Shown: one piece after another, positions 31,803 to 32,982 of the stretch
How positions within the stretch are numbered: position 1 is the stretch's first letter
Layout of the letters: each line of letters begins with the position of its first letter
NCBI GenBank assembly: GCA_033557685.1
Contig: JAWQRN010000251.1
Coordinates: 1-32,982 of the forward strand
Source of the DNA: Sperchopsis tessellata
Taxonomy: Eukaryota; Arthropoda; Insecta; Coleoptera; Hydrophilidae
Length of the DNA stretch: 32,982 nucleotides
Direction of reading: 5' to 3'
Translations under genes and position numbers: made by a program
Notes under the pieces: model-generated
Seen by the model: only the letters and a program-made list of their open reading frames with translations
Told to the model about the DNA's origin: nothing
Databases searched by the model: none

Positions 31803-32918
31803 TATATTCTTGGGATGTGAAGACCTGTATATTAAAACAATTTATTTTTAGTTCTATACGTTTCTAAGACTAAATTTTCTTCTTAATTAATATTTTTTAT
31901 ATGTAATCTTAAATGGGAAATCGTACCAGTTTTTAAATACGTAATTTTGAATGTTTGTTAGTGTTATTAGTAATAGTTTAATGTTAAAATTATTTTCAAC
32001 ATAGTTATTTTACTATAATCTCGGTCTGCAAGTTGACCTTATTTTTTTCTCGTATTTATTTGTTTATGTAGTATTTGCTAAGCGTCATTACTCTCAGATG
32101 TTTTTATCACGACTGGTTATGTATGCGACGTAGTCATATCTTGAATGGAATGAATATGTTTGACAGGTTGAATAAGTTAGTGAGATTTATGATAGGGTGG
32201 TTTTGTTAATTATGTTGTTATTTATAGAACGCTATAGTTTATTATATTAAGGTATATTATTTCCTTCTTTGCAGTTTATTGCTATATCTTGATGTTTTTT
32301 TTAATGTATATCATTTCTAGAAGATCTCGACCTTTATGTTTTTTTTATTCAAGTATTAATGTGTTTTCGAAATTGAATGTATGACTGGGCTGGTGTTTTT
32401 TTATTTCCGTGATTTCACTATTTTTATTTAAGGTTATTATGTGACTGTTTTTTAGGAATTGTTTAGATTCCCCAACGTAGCATTTGTTGCAATTTGCTCA
32501 TGGGATTTTATAGATGGAATGTGTATTGCAAACTTTATGTATAGGGTCTTTTAATTTTGTTGTTTATTTTTATTTTGGTTTGCTATTTTTATGTTGTATG
32601 GGTTATATATTTTTTGCAAGTGATAGATTTTTAACATATGATAGTTGGAGATATTTGGGTTCTTCGTAATTACTAGGATTTTTTGGTTTGTGTTTATTCG
32701 AATATCTTTATGATCATTCTTTAATTATTTTATTTATTAGTGGTAATGGGTAATTATTTTGGAGGAGTGTATTCCTGACTATATTTATTGTATACGATTT
32801 AGAATTTTAGATTACATATAAAAAGTATTAACAAAGAAGAAAACATAGTCGTCGAAACGTATATAACTAAAAATAAATAGTTATAATATTATGGCCTTCA
32901 CATCCCAAAAATTTCCGA
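31803..32918 (-). mobile_element. Penelope-like element bounded by inverted terminal copies
   Basis: The left (31803-31885) and right (32834-32918) segments are reverse complements over about 80 bp. Shared blocks are TGGGATGTGAAG, TTTATTTTTAGTT, ATACGTTTC and TTTTCTTCTT. On the plus strand the right copy reads AAGAAGAAAA, TAGTCGTCGAAACGTATATA, then CTTCACATCCCAA, the GAAACGT style of Penelope termini. Between them, on the minus strand, lies the GIY-YIG relic. The arrangement fits a 5'-truncated insertion whose terminal repeat is also present in inverse orientation at the 5' side. Confidence 0.7.
32020..32790 (-). pseudogene. Penelope-like GIY-YIG endonuclease relic
   Basis: Read from about 32790 downward: VITKNPNISNYHMLKI, then a connector with NLKDPIHKVCNTHSIYKIP (about 32560-32500), then stop-ANCNKCYVGESKQFL (about 32500-32455), and HTFNFENTLILE, KHKGRDLLEMIYIKKNI (about 32385-32290). 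Penelope-like elements end in a GIY-YIG nuclease of the form VYKIPCxxCxxCYVGETxxxLxxR...HxFNFExxxIL...RLxLEMIHI. Here the first cysteine of the CxxC is a TGA stop, and the catalytic arginine helix is disrupted. The upstream reverse transcriptase is absent, so the copy is 5'-truncated. This is a different subfamily from the relic at 28745-29450, judging by the divergent sequence. Confidence 0.75.
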
Positions 32919-32982
32919 ACATACCAAAACCCTACAATAATAACATAGAGAATTATAAAGTAAAATTAAGACAAGAAGTTAG

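Overview
This is an AT-rich piece of a eukaryotic nuclear genome, almost certainly from an arthropod and most likely an insect. The evidence is the set of mobile elements: Tc1/mariner relatives, a BED-finger hAT element, Penelope-like elements, APE-type LINEs and a tRNA-headed SINE. Long (AT)n runs separate them. I see no intact cellular gene, no operon structure, no rRNA or tRNA gene and no CRISPR. Every recognisable coding trace is broken by stops or frameshifts, so the window reads as intergenic or intronic DNA built from layers of dead transposons.

Layout. 1-5350: microsatellites, a transposase C-terminal scrap (2409-2537), a 210-bp inverted-repeat element folded around an (AT)21 run (2771-2980), and unassigned DNA. 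5390-6813: a Tc1-like scrap (minus) beside a nearly full-length but dead mariner-type transposase (plus). 7080-9670: nothing recognised. 9672-10635: a LINE reverse-transcriptase scrap, the 5' end of a Tc1/mariner element (minus), then the first copy of a SINE. 12422-13230: a 280-bp imperfect palindrome with Penelope-type terminal motifs, next to a LINE endonuclease scrap (minus). 14021-14131: a second SINE fragment. 14511-14538: a hairpin resembling a hammerhead core. 15290-15430: a tandem duplication and a possible hAT end. 18140-18290: a Tc1 scrap. 18590-20300: a Jockey/CR1-like LINE (minus). 22860-24647: a hAT element with target-site duplication, terminal repeats and a decayed transposase, into which a third SINE copy has inserted with its own 9-bp target-site duplication. 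24842-24985: a cluster of AATCGATTA motifs. 25097-27846: a nearly full-length dead LINE (plus). 28745-29450: a Penelope-like element (plus). 29586-29920: a decayed copy of an uncharacterised multicopy arthropod gene family (minus), ending at a perfect splice-donor consensus. 31803-32918: a second Penelope-like element (minus) bounded by inverted copies of its own terminal sequence.

The elements do not form a pathway. They record successive insertions, and the clearest case is SINE into hAT. The best candidates for something undescribed are the SINE family, the AT-cored inverted-repeat element, the Penelope-associated palindrome and hairpins, and the AATCGATTA cluster. Family assignments come from motif recognition only; no database search was possible.
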